Assembly: GCF_003013405.1 (NCBI RefSeq)
Contig: NZ_PXZL01000008.1
Location: forward strand, 60,892-124,891
Direction of reading: 5' to 3'
DNA from: Brevibacillus formosus
GTDB lineage: Bacteria > Bacillota > Bacilli > Brevibacillales > Brevibacillaceae
Length of the DNA: 64,000 bases
Of the stretch, positions 63,990-64,000 are shown piece by piece. The translations under genes were made by a program, and so were the position numbers. The notes under the pieces were generated by a model that worked only from the letters and a program-made list of their open reading frames with translations, had not been told where the DNA came from and did no database searches. Each line of letters opens with the position of its first letter. Positions within the stretch are counted from its first letter, which is position 1.

Positions 63990-64000
63990 TCCCTGAAAAC

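Overview
The window is an origin-proximal stretch of a spore-forming Firmicute, most like Brevibacillus (Paenibacillaceae) by gene content and protein flavour; the genus is an inference from recalled family sequences, not from a search. Read right to left it keeps the classical Bacillus order yaaC / guaB / dacA / pdxS-pdxT / serS ... tadA ... scr (large SRP RNA) / dnaX / ebfC / recR / yaaL / bofA ... csfB / yaaO-like decarboxylase / tmk. That backbone is interrupted by many accessory genes. Sporulation genes (csfB/Gin, bofA) and Gram-positive regulatory RNAs (T-box, GlcT antitermination sites) support the assignment.

Layout. 1-6.4 kb: tmk (cut by the window edge), decarboxylase, csfB, a dehydrogenase-like protein, bofA, yaaL, a CPBP protease and an SRPBCC protein. 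6.2-11.2 kb: a 167-bp terminal-inverted-repeat element, recR-ebfC-dnaX, a PAS sensor kinase and the SRP RNA. 11.2-16.7 kb: HD-GYP sensor, EamA and DedA membrane proteins, a methyltransferase, an NAD(P)-binding oxidoreductase with two operators. 16.9-21.7 kb: a persulfide/sulfide-handling cluster (rhodanese, CstR, DsrE-like, TauE exporter, TusA, rhodanese-MBL dioxygenase, TusA-rhodanese) with similar palindromes at three promoters and a second copy of the repeat element. 22.3-24.2 kb: an ECF sigma factor overlapping a membrane anti-sigma-like protein whose outer domain is a catalytically dead penicillin-binding-protein domain. 24.2-29.1 kb: acetyltransferase, chemoreceptor, tRNA-Ser, pseudouridine synthase, tadA, ykuK. 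29.2-34.6 kb: glcT, crr, ptsH, ptsI and an N-acetylglucosamine-type EIICB, with two GlcT antiterminator targets. 34.6-42.6 kb: XRE and HxlR regulators, DoxX, lipoproteins, nupC, ridA, a serine-repeat membrane protein and tRNA-Arg. 42.7-46.5 kb: a second ECF sigma/anti-sigma pair with an upstream secreted paralogue of the anti-sigma outer domain. 46.6-53 kb: one overlapping operon for import and dephosphorylation of an unknown, probably phosphorylated, compound. 53.2-56.5 kb: glyoxylate shunt (aceA, aceB) and an easily missed 50-residue protein with four CXXCXGXG motifs. 56.5-64 kb: serS with T-box, pdxST with an unusual inverted repeat at its ribosome site, dacA, guaB, yaaC.

The strongest candidates for something new are the ECF/dead-PBP pair, the second ECF module with its paralogue, the repeated TIR element placed just after stop codons, the four-motif zinc-finger miniprotein with repeated operator-like sites, and the pdxS inverted repeat.
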